The notes under the pieces: model-generated | The model's database searches: none | What the model saw: the letters and a program-made list of their open reading frames with translations, nothing else | Told to the model about the DNA's origin: nothing | Position numbers and translations under genes: made by a program | From: Symsagittifera roscoffensis | Lineage: Eukaryota; Xenacoelomorpha; Acoela; Convolutidae | Direction: 5' to 3' | Assembly: GCF_963678635.1 (NCBI RefSeq) | Contig: NC_087062.1 | Location: 70,020,145-70,084,144, forward strand | DNA length: 64,000 nt | Shown: in pieces, positions 23,501 to 34,117 of the stretch | How the letters are laid out: every line of letters starts with the position of its first letter | How positions within the stretch are numbered: position 1 is the first letter of the stretch

Positions 23501-26500
23501 ATTTGAACTTTTGTTTGTGATTGCATAAAGACATCGTCTAAGTATGTGATTGCATTTTTATTGAGTATAAGTGGTCTAAAAATTTTACTCATAAATACTG
23601 AAAAAGCTGCTGGTCCTATGGATATGCCATAGAACATTCTATTAAATTCGTTTTGTTGATTTCTGATAACGAATTGTGATAATCGTCGTGATTGTTCATC
23701 TAGTGGCATTTGATTATATGCATTATTCATGTCTGCGGTTGTGAAGTAATTACCGTTTATTTTTATTAAAATTACTTGAATTGGTTCTATTGGCCTATGC
23801 ATTTAGATTCATCATTTAGTGAATTGAGATATCTAGCGTATAGAACTAATTTTAGTGATTCTCTTTTGGCGAGAATAGTAACAGGTTTATTATAAGTGTT
23901 TCCTTTTGACTGTTCTTCTTTATTTACCGGAGATATGATTTCGTATTGTTCTAGAATGTCAAGTAGTCTAGTAACTTTGTCATGTAGGTGAATTGGTTCT
24001 TTGCTTGCTCATTGTTTTTTGAAAACTGCGTCAGGTTTCAAGAGTACATGTAGTGGTGAACTTATTGATCCAATGTCTAATTTAGATGTGGCATAAACTG
24101 TTGGATATCTTAATAATAAATCGGCTAATTTTTCAAATTCATTCTGTGTTATTTGAGAGTGTTGAATATTGAACATTGTCAAGAACTTTTGTTGTTGTTC
24201 TGTATATTGTGATGTTTTGAATGTCGGTTTAAAATAAGATGTTTTTGTGAAGTAGTCTGTGTTTCTTTTTCCGTTGCTTATTATATTATTTATTGATAAT
24301 TCTTCATCAAAAATTGTTGATTCACATATATCTAATAGTTGTAATATATTATTTACTCTGTATGCTACTTCTTGTGTGGGGGAAGTCGTTGCATTGGTTT
24401 CACAATATCCTAGGAGTCCAAAAGGTAGTGTTATTTTATATGGTGAGTTTTTATATACATGTAGAGAAATTATATCGGAGTTTGAGTTTTTCATGTATTT
24501 TATGGATCAAATTGTTACTCTTTAAAATTTGTGAATTGGTCTAAATTCATTGTCAGACATATAGAGGTGTTGTCTGTTTTGGTTCTTGTCGTATCGATGA
24601 ATTTGTTTGATCGGGATTTCGTGAATGTATCCCGAGAATGGTTAAAGATGTTTTCTTTCCTTATTATAGATGGGGTAAAATTTTGAAAAAAATGTTGGTT
24701 GTTTATTCATTCTTAGAATGTTAACGCGGTGTTGTTCATTCCTGTATATTTATCTTTTAATTTAATTTTGCTGTCTAATCTATTAATAGTTGGTATGTAT
24801 TTTGTGATGAAGGTGATTTCAATAATTTTGAATTTTATATCTGTGATATGGAATGTTTGTTTAAATGGTTTATTTAGGAGTTTTTTCTGTTCCATTGTTT
24901 TAGTGGGAACAAGGAAAAGTTGAATTTTTCCGTAATTTGTTATGTTTGAGCCTTGTGCTGTTGCTAGTCAACTGGTTGTTTTTACAGGTGTTAGTTTCGG
25001 GTGTAGAACTTTGACTTCATTCCAAGTTGGAATATTAATGATATTCGATTCTGCTCCAGAGTCTATTAAAAAATCTATTTCAAGTTCTGGTGGTTGAAAA
25101 TTTTTTGTTTTTGGACTTTCTAAAAGAGAAGATTTGTCCAAATTTTTTCTTTTGGTGGCTCCTTTGGTATATTTTGGTAAACATGATTTGTACTGGAACA
25201 TGGTACTTGTTCTTTTTCAGGTTCGTGTAATGTCGTTACTTCATTTACTATTTGCTCGATTGGTATGTTATTACTTCTAGGTCTAGTGTGATAATTTAAA
25301 AGAAGTTCCAATTGATTTTCATAGACATGTGAAGAAAAATGTTGTTCGTACGTAACGGTTTCATAGTCATTCTCAACTTTTATCATGTTGACTAAAATTG
25401 TGTTTTCTGTATCGCTTTCAGTGTCGGTAGATTCGCAATCAATGTGATTTAATTGTAATTCAGTAGTTTCCGTGTTGTCAATACCAAAGGAGTCTATGAT
25501 GTCTATGATTTTCAGAGAGATGTGAATGAGAAGGTTGTTCGTACGTAACGGTTTCATAGTCATTTTCAACTTTTATCATGTTGACTAAAATTGTGTTTTC
25601 TGTATCGCTTTCAGTGTCTGTAGATTCGCAATTAATGTGATTTAATTGTAATTCAGTAGTTTCCGTGTTGTCAATACCAGGGGAGTCTGAATTGGTTTCT
25701 TCAGTTGTTTGTACTTGATTTATTTGTCTTTGATATTTTGGTGTTTTGCTTCTATATTTGTTTTGAGAGTCTGGACAACGTGTATTATTTCTATGAGGTG
25801 ACTGGGAGTAATTTCTTTGTCTATTATTGTAGTTAGAATTCCTATTTTGTGAATTATCTCGTGATCTTTTTGGATAGTCGTTGTAATTAGATCTTTGTTG
25901 ACTCGATCTGTTGTTTGAATAATTTCGTGATCGATTATTATATCGTTGATTTCGATTATTCGCATAGCTTCCGTTTCTGCTGTTGAATTAATTTCTATGT
26001 CTATTGTACCATGAATTTCTTGATCTATTGTTTGAATAGTGTCTATTTCTAGAGTGTGAATGGGAACTGGTATCAAACGATTAATTTGGTCTGTTTGAGT
26101 TTGATCGAGAATAATTATTTCTATATTGAGTATTTCGACTATTTGATCGACTATTTCTGTTTTGTGAGAAATTACGTGAAATTCTTTAGCCTGGTGATCT
26201 ACTTCTGTAGTTAGAGTTATAAGGTGATTGATTTCGTGAACAATTTGAGCTGTTTGGAAGTAGTTTTCCAGAGCTATTATTACTGTGAATGTTTTTATTT
26301 GGTAAATTTTGATCTTTTTTTATGTATTGATAAAATGATTTGCTTGCTTGTTTGTACTTTTGTGGTTTTTTCTGGTTGTCTTTTTGTTTTTGTCTGCATT
26401 CAGCAATGCTACATCCGTATCTTCGGCAATAGTTACATCATTTTTTAAATGATTGTTTACCTTTAAATTTTGGATTTTTCTCGTATATAATTAAAATTTC

Positions 26501-27237
26501 AGTGATTTTTTTCGGATAAATCTGTATCTGAGTTGTGTATATTATTTATCTGTGTTGTAGTGGGTCGAATATAATTATCATATTGTAGTTTGAATTTTCG
26601 GTTTCTTCTAGTTTCATAGTGATTTCTGCTTGTTCTAGGTTGTCTACTAGTTTTCTAAAATCTAAATCTGGTTGTCGAATTGAGGAAGGATGTGATTCTC
26701 TCTTTTTGATAGCTATTTGTGGTAATTGAGGTCTTAGAGTCATCATTAGAATCTCTGTCATTTTTGTGTTTTTTTACAATCATGAGTGTTAAGTGAATAT
26801 GCTTTTAGGACTAGTGTTTCGATCCTTACTGCTAGTTGTTTGATCATTTCGTTTGGTAGTCTACGAATTTCATTGCATAAAACTCTTTGATGTTGTTTGT
26901 TTCTTTCAGAATCAAACATTTTTGAAAATTCTTGTGTGAATCTTTTCCAGTCTGATTTTACATCTGTAGGTAAAACTGAAAACCATTTCTGAGCTGCGCC
27001 ATCAAGTGTGGTTTGTATTAAAGCTGTGCGTCTATGTATCCAATTCTGGTGAAGTGGTGTGTTTATTGGTCCGATATTTAATATTAAATTTGCCGTGACT
27101 GCCTTTAATTTATCTTCTATAGAATATTCAGGGTCTGTACCGGTGAATACCATCAAGGGCTTATTTGATGTTATTGATGATCCACCCATTAGGTATGGAT
27201 TCATAATCATTTGAAGTGATTCTGCGGCATTTGGCAT
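20553..27237 (-). pseudogene. Broken Gag-Pol of the minus-strand retroelement
   Basis: Homologous over its whole length to 36170-42781. Recognisable blocks: capsid-like region (26758-27237), Arg/Ser/Asn-rich linker (25700-26200), protease DSGA (about 25050), RT with YLDD (23272-23802), RNase H with DASNFG (22545-23291), integrase core with TDNGTKF-like and GLVEGMNRSLQEY blocks (21212-21700), and a GPY/F-like C-terminus. Numerous stops and frameshifts. A duplicated block of about 180 nt lies at 25350-25690. The capsid part is fused in frame to the preceding ORF2. Confidence 0.9.
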
Positions 27238-27239
27238 TT

Positions 27240-28581
27240 GGTCTTGTGATATTCGTGGGTTATCATTAAAATTTACTGAGTTTGATGTTGGTTGTTGGGA
27301 ATTTTGTCTTTGTGAAAATAAATGATTTTGCGTCTTTATACGAGGAGGTTTATTTGTTTGTCGTCTATTTATATAATTATAATTATGTTCTGCAAAACTA
27401 TTTCTAGTGAATGTTCTTTGTTCATGTGTTGGTTTCGTCATTGGTCTAAATGTTTGGTAATCCATTTGTGAATATTTTGGGACAACGGAGGGTTTAACCG
27501 TAGATTGTAATGTTACCTGTGGTAATGTTGGGTTTTTATGTCTTGGAGTTGTAAGATTTGGATGTATTGGTGAAATACTTTGTTGGTTTGTTGTTACTGT
27601 TTTAACTACTTCTTCATTTGCGAAATGTGATGGTGTTTGAAAATCTTGTTGTGTAAGATTTCTAGTTCCTTTTATGTTTTCTTGTTGTATGAGGGTTGAT
27701 TTTAAACTATTATTTCCTATTCTATCGGGTAGAATTGAATTATAATGTAAAGGTGTTGCGTCAGTTGTAAGTGGATATACTTTAACATAGTCTTTGTTAA
27801 TTGAGATTGTGCTGATTGCTTGACTTGAGATATCTGTTGGTATGTTCAAAAATAGTGGAAGAGACCATTCAGGGTCCTAAATATAATCTGACTGTTCTGC
27901 TAATACAGTGTCATCAGTCGAGTTTTGACGTCTAAAGTTTTTTCTTGCTTGTGAGGTTAAACCAATATTATGTGTGAAATAGTCAATGATAAACCATGCT
28001 AAAATTTTTTGTAAATCGTGTTTAACATTTTGTGAAACTTCGTTACTGGTTAAGTGTCCACGGATTGTGTTTAAATATTTGGAGAATATTGCAATTTCAT
28101 GCCTTACAGTTGTATGTTTTGATGTTTGAACTGGTGAAGTTCCTTGGGATTCTGTTTTTTCTAATAAAGATTGATAATTATAAATTTTTTTAAATACTTC
28201 GTTAGTGGATTTTAAATTCGCTCTTTGTGAATTTTGATGTTGTATATTTTTTTATGTATTCTGCGAATACTTTTGAAAATTCTAATTCTACTTTGTCCGT
28301 TTGAATTAGGTATCAACTATGGAATTTACTGGTGAACGGATTTCTATGGTATAGATTCCGTACTGTTGTGTTAGATTACAGATTCCTTTTAGATAATGAT
28401 CGATAATTTGTCTTTTGGTTTTTACTTCTGGAAATTCTACTGTGCATGGACTAGTTCCTTTTTCAAATAAATTTGCGATTAGATTTTGACAAAATTGTGT
28501 TTGTCCTCTATCATCAGTGAGTGAGTTGATTAAAAAATGGAGGATGGAGTTTTCATCTTCGCTTTCTTCATTTTGACTCAT
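27240..28581 (-). pseudogene. Broken copy of the 537-aa ORF2
   Basis: Homologous to 34560-36173. The N-terminal 91 codons (28306-28581) are intact and conserved (QIIDHYLKGICNLTQQYGIY). Stops then interrupt the middle, and the C-terminal part (to 27849) reads on in frame into the capsid region of Gag. In the intact copy these are two frames joined by ATGA. The fusion here arose by deletion of the region between them. Confidence 0.8.
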
Positions 28582-29022
28582 TTTTGTGTTTTATGACTGT
28601 CAATTTGTAGTTTTCAATGCGTTTTTTTGGTTGATTCCAATTGTATAGACGTACTGGTTTGTTTTTGTATGTCTTTTTTATTCTTCATTTTCCTTGTATT
28701 GATGATTGTGATGTAGTTTCTGAGTCAGAAAAATATAGTGTATCCTTAATTTGGTAATTTTTATTTACGGAATTTTTTATTTTGAAAAGTTTTTCCAAAT
28801 TACTTGTTCCTGATTCGTAGACTGCGTTTCTTCTTTTTGAATTTTTTTTTCGCGTAATCTGTCTTTGTTTGCTTAAAATTTTCTTGTGATTGTTTGTCGT
28901 TTTGTTCTATAAAATCCTACTGACTGTGTGTATGGAGTGATTACGAGGTCATATTTTTTGTTGTTTATTTCAAAATTGTGTAGTATGATTGCTTATGTAT
29001 TTCCTAAATTGTCTAGTGACAT
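28560..29022 (-). pseudogene. Broken copy of the 155-aa basic ORF1
   Basis: Starts MSLDNLGNT then hits a stop. The same frame continues with conserved IILHNFEINNKKYDLVITP, matching ORF1 of the plus copy. Later parts are shifted. Confirms that ORF1 is a genuine ancestral gene. Confidence 0.7.
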
Positions 29023-29190
29023 AAGATTTAGGATGACGGATGCAATATTGGAGTTATTGATTTTTAATGTCTTAAACTGTTAAATCTTACACTTTTTCGA
29101 GTCAACCTAACTTGAGTCATGTATTTCAGGGTTGGAGAGAAAAGTATATATCGGTTCCTGAGAATGGTTGTTACTTTCTCGTGGCTAGTC

Positions 29191-29279
29191 TAAGTTAAGG
29201 TGTTAACTTACTTAATCTTACTTAGGGGTAGTGATTGTGTTCAAGGGTTGGAGAATAGTAAATCGATCCACAAGGTTCA
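29191..29279 (-). promoter_or_regulatory. Leader block identical in both retroelement copies
   Basis: 89 nt identical to 33863-33951 of the plus copy with no mismatch, starting TGAACCTTGTGGATCGATTT on the minus strand. Coding regions of the same two copies differ far more. It lies in the untranslated leader before ORF1, so a packaging or translation signal is a reasonable inference. Confidence 0.7.
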
Positions 29280-29545
29280 GCTATATTTAGAACACACGTA
29301 GTTTGTTAGGTACTGTTTTAAACTTACTAAGTTTAGGTATTATCCGGGGTCAGGTAAGAGGGGGGGGGGTCAAGTGAAGGATGAATAACCGAAGTTCTTC
29401 AATGTTTATCCTAATTAGAATGATTAGTGTGATTGAAAAATTTCTTTTAGTCCTGGGTCTTGAGAAAGGGTTGGGTAGTGAATTGACGTTTGAGGTCGTT
29501 AGAAACTTTATTAATTGTGTGGGGGAGAACAACATTGTTCTATTT

Positions 29546-29645
29546 GATCCAAGGATAAGCCTTGATGATCAGTATATAAAATTAATGAAATTAAGTTTAA
29601 TTTAGGTAAAAATGAATTAAAAATCCAAGGAAAGCCTTGATGATC
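29546..29645 (-). repeat. Paired leader stem-loops
   Basis: Two copies of a short stem-loop sequence, ATCCAAGGATAAGCCTTGAT (29546-29570, with flanks) and a variant lacking TA (29622-29645). The plus copy has two exact copies at 33516-33540 and 33576-33600. The CAAGG/CCTTG stem is kept. Confidence 0.65.
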
Positions 29646-30020
29646 TGTTAAGTTTAAAAATGTTTAATTCAAAGAAAAATAATAAAAATTATGATAGGAT
29701 AGGCCTTTATAATTTAAGTTAAGCTTTAATTGATAAAAAATTTTTGTTTTTAATTTTTTGATGATGTTAGTGGATTTATGTTTCGCTGTTATGTTTTAGG
29801 TGATGAAGCTGAGATGAAGAGATGTTTTTTATATTACTAACAATTTGTGTGTTTACTAACTAATTTTTATAACTTATTTTCATTAAACAATTTTTCCAGA
29901 TATCTTTTTATATTTACTGCAGATTTGAAGGGCACAACTAGGGGTGTTTTTTTCAGTCGTTATTGTACAATAATAAGTTTAGCGCCTCTAAATGTCGTTG
30001 AAGATTTTTCTTCAAAGATA

Positions 30021-30266
30021 CTATGTTTGCAAATGAAAATCTAAATTCATTGCTAATAAAATTTTAAATATAAAAGTTTGTGTTGGCTTTTGCCGTACGA
30101 CCATGAAACTTATGGGTAAGTTCCTTTGTAGTCGTATATCGTCTCTTGTCCGAGGTCTTTTTCCAATACCGGGTATTTCTCGTATTGATCGGAATAAGGG
30201 CTCTGATCTATTGAGTCGTAGAAACATTTCAATTAAACTATTATCGCATAACATTTTTGAGAACAT
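30021..30266 (-). CDS. Leader ORF0, 81 aa, unknown
   Basis: An intact frame near the 5' LTR, about 85 nt after it. It is strongly conserved with the 77-aa frame at 32953-33186: LIEM, LRLNRSEP, the PGIG-RPRT block, RNLP, VRQKP-QTFIF and the final ILLAMNLDFHLQT are shared, and the differences are mostly conservative. Basic, no signal peptide or membrane segment. No family recognised. The likely start may be the inner Met aligned with the plus copy. Being intact in an otherwise wrecked element may reflect its short length or selection. Confidence 0.7.
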   Translation of the reverse strand: MFSKMLCDNSLIEMFLRLNRSEPLFRSIREIPGIGKRPRTRDDIRLQRNLPISFMVVRQKPTQTFIFKILLAMNLDFHLQT

Positions 30267-30338
30267 GTTTTTGTCTAAGTCTAATCTATTTGGTTAGTTC
30301 TAAGCTAATTCGTTTTTTAAGGTCTTATTCGAGATTTT

Positions 30339-30349
30339 TGGTCGCACCA
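30339..30349 (-). promoter_or_regulatory. Primer binding site
   Basis: On the minus strand TGGTGCGACCA begins 2 nt after the 5' LTR, as in the plus copy. It would pair with a tRNA 3' end TGGTCGCACCA. Confidence 0.75.
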
Positions 30350-30351
30350 GC

Positions 30352-30729
30352 TGAGTTTAGATGTGAGGTAAACTCATAGAGTAATTTCAGATAAGGTGCA
30401 CCGTCTGCTCGTCATGCTATTTTATTTTGGGCCGGATAGATTCGTGCAACTTCTTAGTCTAATACCGATCTTAATCTTACTCTTATATCTCTTTGTCTCA
30501 ATAGATCTAGAGTATACTGGTTTTGTTACGAGTCGGTCTCTTGGAGAAAGCAACTACGTTGTAAGTTAAATTCAGAATGCTCTGGTGCTGAAATTACAAG
30601 TAACCTCAGCACTTACAAATGAGTAGGTTGTTAGTTTGATGGAGTGTGATTGGTTAGTCTTTAATATTTTATAGGGATAAAATATCTAATTTATAACCAA
30701 TAATAATATATAGTTTTGATCTGGTTCCA
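30352..30729 (-). repeat. 5' LTR of the minus-strand retroelement
   Basis: 378 bp, matching 12408-12785 with about 5% divergence, and more distantly the plus-copy LTRs. On the minus strand it starts TGGAACC and ends AAACTCA. Confidence 0.95.
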
Positions 30730-31700
30730 CGATTATTGTAAAATAATCATTTCCTGGGTAGTTTATTGACTATTATAAAGGATTATATTGGCAAAAAAAC
30801 TCGACCCATTTAATCAATTTTCATGATTCATACCCATCCAAAGAGATTTTTAGGGGACTCAAATTTTTTTTTTCAATACTTTAAAATCCATAATAATCAA
30901 TTATATTGACGATATAATTCTTTTTTTCCAGGCCACAAAAGTCCTTGAGAGCTTTGCACAATTACATTTTGTTTAGTATCTGCAGACACTAAAACATTAT
31001 TAATTCAACGTTCAGCGAACTAAAGTCACCCCCCCCCCCCCACACCCTAATTAATCCCTCCCAACGCAGAACCATTTTCTTTCCCCTTCAACCAATAACC
31101 CCTCCCACCTTCCCCGTTCGAGTGAGGGTGAGACAAATGGGCGGAGAAAAAGTAGTGGGCGAATGGCGACTTTTCCTGTGGTGATGATAAAAATTTGCAG
31201 TTCAAGGAAAAAATGAAACTGCGAAACTGAAAGAGAAGAAAAAAATTTTAAAATAAAATCATATGTGAAATGTACAAGGTTATAAAACGTAATCCGTAGC
31301 AACTGCACTAAACAGCAAAAAGATAACTTGCAAAAGATAAAGATAAGTTGCTTTCATCAATAAGCTCTCCTAAAAATTGTAATAATCGAATATAGTGGAT
31401 TATATTGATATAAAATTATTATATTTGCAATATAATTTTAGGGGATTATAATCGATCATAATCAATCAAACTGATATAAAATTTATTAGGATTATAATTT
31501 TTTGTAAATGGATTTTAAATTCTAATCGACTATTTTTGTAATTTTATGGATACTGACTTTAAAGTGACGATATAATAAATTTTTTCTGCATGAATTTCGG
31601 GTACTCTAAAATGACTTTAATGAGGGGTGACTTTAAATTGACAATACAAATTTTTATGCATTAAAAAAAAGAAATCAAAGCGTGGGTTGAAATAGAAAAA

Positions 31701-31895
31701 GGCTCTTTTTCCGCCCCTCCTTTCACATAAGCATCAATTTTATGGTTTAACGAGGGGTTTTACAAGGCTAAGTTTGATGACCAAGAATGTTTCTCATGGC
31801 CTAATTTGTATGGATGCCAATTTTTGGAATAATCCGAAAATTAGAACAAAAAATCACATGTAAAAATCGCAGGTGGGAGAGCAGGGAAAAGAACC
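31701..31895. mobile_element. MITE, family A copy
   Basis: Starts GGCTCTTTTTCCGCCCC and ends GGGAAAAGAACC. The body shares ATAAGCATCAATTTTATGGT, ACGAGGGGTTTTACAAGG and CATGGCCTAATT with other copies. Confidence 0.7.
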
Positions 31896-31922
31896 CAAAA
31901 ACGGTCAACTTGCTCAAATTAT

Positions 31923-32140
31923 GGTTCTTTTCCAGTTTCCCACCCCCCTCGTAAAATTACAAAATAAAAATATTCAAAAGTTGTTCACATGGCGTTTTGC
32001 ATATAAAAAATGTTATAAATATTTGTTCACCTGTTCACGCTGACACGTTGCAATGCAGTTTTTGTCATGATAAACCATTTTGAATCAAATTTTGTACATT
32101 GAACTTCAGAAAAAATCAAAGGGGAAACTGGAAAAGTGCC
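31923..32140. mobile_element. MITE, family B-like copy
   Basis: Starts GGTTCTTTTCCAGTTTCCC and ends GGGGAAACTGGAAAAGTGCC, an imperfect inverted pair. The body (TTGTTCAC, GTTCACGCTGACACGTTGCA) is related to 55442-55815. Confidence 0.65.
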
Positions 32141-32445
32141 CAAATTATTTATAATACTTAACAAAAAGAGCCAAGAAACTGTGCAACCGCGCTTATTCAT
32201 TTTTTAGATCGCGCCCATATGGTGTGCAAACCCAATCTTGACAGCGAAAGACAAAAAGTACCTTAGTTCGGCCGCAATAGTCTGATAAAAAAACCACAAC
32301 CTCGACCCGGATTGCAAGCCAATAGTTATGCACGAAAGAATTGCTCTGTATGTCAGGTGAGGGGGAGAAGGCAAAATTGATGATGATCCCCCTGCCCCAC
32401 TTGCCGCCCCTCCCCCGCCCCACCTGCGACTATATACAAAGTTTT

Positions 32446-32456
32446 GGTCTCTTTAT
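32446..32456. mobile_element. Left fragment of the family A MITE interrupted by the retroelement
   Basis: GGTCTCTTTAT just before the 5' LTR. With the sequence after the 3' LTR (51305-51492) it makes an inverted-orientation family A copy, sharing the TTAT target site. Confidence 0.6.
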
Positions 32457-32864
32457 TGGAACCTGATCTAAACTATATTTTATGATTGGATAAATTAAAT
32501 GTTTTACCAATGTAAAGTATTTAATATTAACCAATCATGATCCATCTAACTAACAACCCACTTATTTGTAAGTGCTGAAGTTACTTGTAATTTCAGCACC
32601 AGAGAGATTTGAATTTAACTTAGAAATTAGTTGGACTCTCCCGAGCACTTCAGCAGCCGCAATAAACCAGTATACCCTAGATCTATTGAGCCTAGCAGAG
32701 ACTAGTTAAACAACCTGAGACTAGATAGTATAAGAGTAAGATTAGGATCGGTATTAGACTAAGAAGTTGCACGAATCTATCCGGCCGAAAATAAGATAGC
32801 GTGACGAGCAGACGGTGTACCCTATCCGAAATTACTCTATGAGTTACACTTCGGTCCTAACTCA
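32457..32864 (+). repeat. 5' LTR
   Basis: 408 bp, TGGAACC to AACTCA. Two CCAAT-like motifs (in TTACCAATG and TAACCAATC) lie upstream of a 28-nt dyad at 32572-32599. AATAAA at 32661-32666 is a candidate polyadenylation signal. Confidence 0.96.
32572..32599. promoter_or_regulatory. Dyad in the LTR
   Basis: GTGCTGAAGTTAC, TT, GTAATTTCAGCAC: a near-perfect 28-nt inverted repeat with one mismatched pair. Also present at 51010-51037 and in both minus-copy LTRs. Candidate factor-binding dyad or hairpin near the promoter. Confidence 0.65.
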
Positions 32865-32866
32865 TC

Positions 32867-32877
32867 TGGTGCGACCA
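32867..32877 (+). promoter_or_regulatory. Primer binding site
   Basis: TGGTGCGACCA, 2 nt after the 5' LTR. Identical in the minus copy; the next 20 nt (…TCTCGAA…AAGACCTTA) are also largely shared. The tRNA species is not identified. Confidence 0.75.
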
Positions 32878-32952
32878 TAAGTCTCGAACAAGACCTTACT
32901 AGATTAGAATTAACCAAAAATAGATTAGAAATTAGACAAAAACATTTACAAA

Positions 32953-33186
32953 ATGTTATACGACAATAATTTAATTGAAATGTCTCTCCGACTCAATAGA
33001 TCAGAGCCAATATTCCGAACCATAATAGAACTACCCGGAATTGGAAGAAGACCTCGAACCAAAGACGACATACGACAAAGTAGAAACTTGCCGTATAGTT
33101 ATATGATAGTTCGGCAAAAGCCAGAACAAACTTTTATATTTCGAATACTACTTGCAATGAATTTAGATTTCCATTTGCAAACATAA
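32953..33186 (+). CDS. Leader ORF0, 77 aa, unknown
   Basis: First frame of the element, starting 88 nt after the LTR with an A-rich context before ATG. The protein is basic (LRLNRSEP, RRPRTKDDIRQSR), has no signal peptide or membrane span, and ends LLAMNLDFHLQT. About 70% identical to the frame at 30021-30266 in the diverged minus copy, with the reading frame fully kept, which is strong evidence that it is translated. I recognise no family. Its position suggests an early regulatory or nucleic-acid-binding protein, but that is inference only. A translated frame here would precede the 0.9-kb conserved leader, so downstream genes would need re-initiation, splicing or internal entry. Confidence 0.75.
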   Translation: MLYDNNLIEMSLRLNRSEPIFRTIIELPGIGRRPRTKDDIRQSRNLPYSYMIVRQKPEQTFIFRILLAMNLDFHLQT

Positions 33187-33515
33187 AACCTTGAAGTTAC
33201 TCTTCAAAATCATTTAAGGCGCTAAACAAACTTAATATTATACAATAACGATTGATAAAAAGATCTAAGATCGTTTTCCTAAAACTCTGCAGTATTATAC
33301 AAAAAATGTTTGAAAAATATTTATTGGAAAATAAAAATAAAAATTAGTAGCATGACAATAAATGGTTAATAATCATAAATCATCCTGTTGTTCCAGCTTC
33401 ATCATCTAAAACATAACAGCAATCATCAACTCACTAACATCATAAAACACTAAATCTTTCCTTTACACACATTTAAAACTTTATTAAAACTTAAATTCAC
33501 TTAATTTTAAAACCA

Positions 33516-33600
33516 GATCATCAAGGCTTATCCTTGGATCTTAAATCATTTTCTACTTAATTAAATTTCAAATTTGATCATCAAGGCTTATCCTTGGATC
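33516..33600 (+). repeat. Two identical 25-nt stem-loop repeats, 60 nt apart
   Basis: ATCAAGGCTTATCCTTGGAT with GATC-rich flanks at 33516-33540 and 33576-33600. Stem CAAGG/CCTTG around CTTAT. Present twice in the minus copy too. Confidence 0.8.
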
Positions 33601-33862
33601 AAACAGAACAATTTTGTTCTCCCCCACCCACTTAATTAGTGTCTAACGACCTCAAACGTCGATTCACTACCCAACCTTTTCTAAAGACCCAAGACTAATA
33701 GAAATTTTTAAACAAAACTAATCATTCAAATTAGGATAAACAGTGAAGAACTTCGGTTATTCATCCTTCACTTGACCCCCCCTCTTACCAGACCCAGGAT
33801 AAATCTTAGACTTAGTAAGTTTAAAATAGTATCTAACGAACTACTCGCGTTCTAATTATACC

Positions 33863-33951
33863 TGAACCTTGTGGATCGATTTACTATTCTCCAACCCTTG
33901 AACACAATCACTACCCCTAAGTAAGATTAAGTAAGTTAACACCTTAACTTA
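33863..33951 (+). promoter_or_regulatory. 89-nt leader block identical to the minus copy
   Basis: Exact match to 29191-29279 (minus strand), beginning TGAACCTTGTGGATCGATTT and ending GTTAACACCTTAACTTA. The flanks on both sides diverge. Candidate packaging signal or ribosome-entry structure (inference). Confidence 0.7.
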
Positions 33952-34117
33952 TACTAGCCACGAGAAAGTAAAAAATCATTCTTCGGAATCGATATACTTT
34001 TCTCTCCAACCCTGAACAAATAGACCCAGGTTAAGCTAACCAAAAAATCGTAAGAACTAACAGTTTAAGAAAATAGAAATCATTTAACAACTTTTTGCAT
34101 CCGTCATTCTAAACCTT

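Larger units (their letters stand above)
12408..30729 (-). mobile_element. Giant env-bearing Ty3/Gypsy-like retroelement, degraded minus-strand copy
   Basis: 18.3 kb between two 378-bp LTRs (12408-12785 and 30352-30729), beginning TGAGTTTAGATG and ending GGTTCCA on the plus strand. The flanking tetramers are CAAT and CGAT, an imperfect 4-bp target duplication. The two LTRs differ at roughly 15-20 positions, so the insertion is older than the plus-strand copy. Gene order matches that copy at 32457-51304: leader ORF, ORF1, ORF2, Gag-Pol, hydrophobic ORF, ATG-less ORF, envelope, 601-aa ORF, 3' ORF. Most genes carry stops, frameshifts, deletions or duplications. The primer binding site TGGTGCGACCA is shared. 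Confidence 0.93.
30730..32456. other. Spacer between the two head-to-head retroelements
   Basis: No gene supported. AT-rich sequence with a C-run near 31030, a polypyrimidine block (31050-31130), one family A MITE, one family B-like MITE, and the beginning of the MITE into which the plus copy inserted (32446-32456). Confidence 0.6.
33187..34117 (+). promoter_or_regulatory. Conserved untranslated leader
   Basis: 930 nt with no frame. Contains two exact stem-loop repeats (33516-33540, 33576-33600), a tract conserved with the minus copy around CTTCGGTTATTCATCCTTCA (33750-33770), and an 89-nt block (33863-33951) identical in both copies. The likely location of packaging and translation signals. 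Confidence 0.6.

Noticed and set aside
31018-31040. C-runs and G-runs (also 5060, 29350, 51605, 51765) as quadruplex-forming regulatory sites
   Set aside because: They occur at the ends of MITEs or as homopolymer runs prone to sequencing error; no independent evidence of function.
33870-33960. CTAAGTAAGATTAAGTAAGT as telomere-like or splice repeat
   Set aside because: Only two imperfect units; it is part of the conserved leader block.
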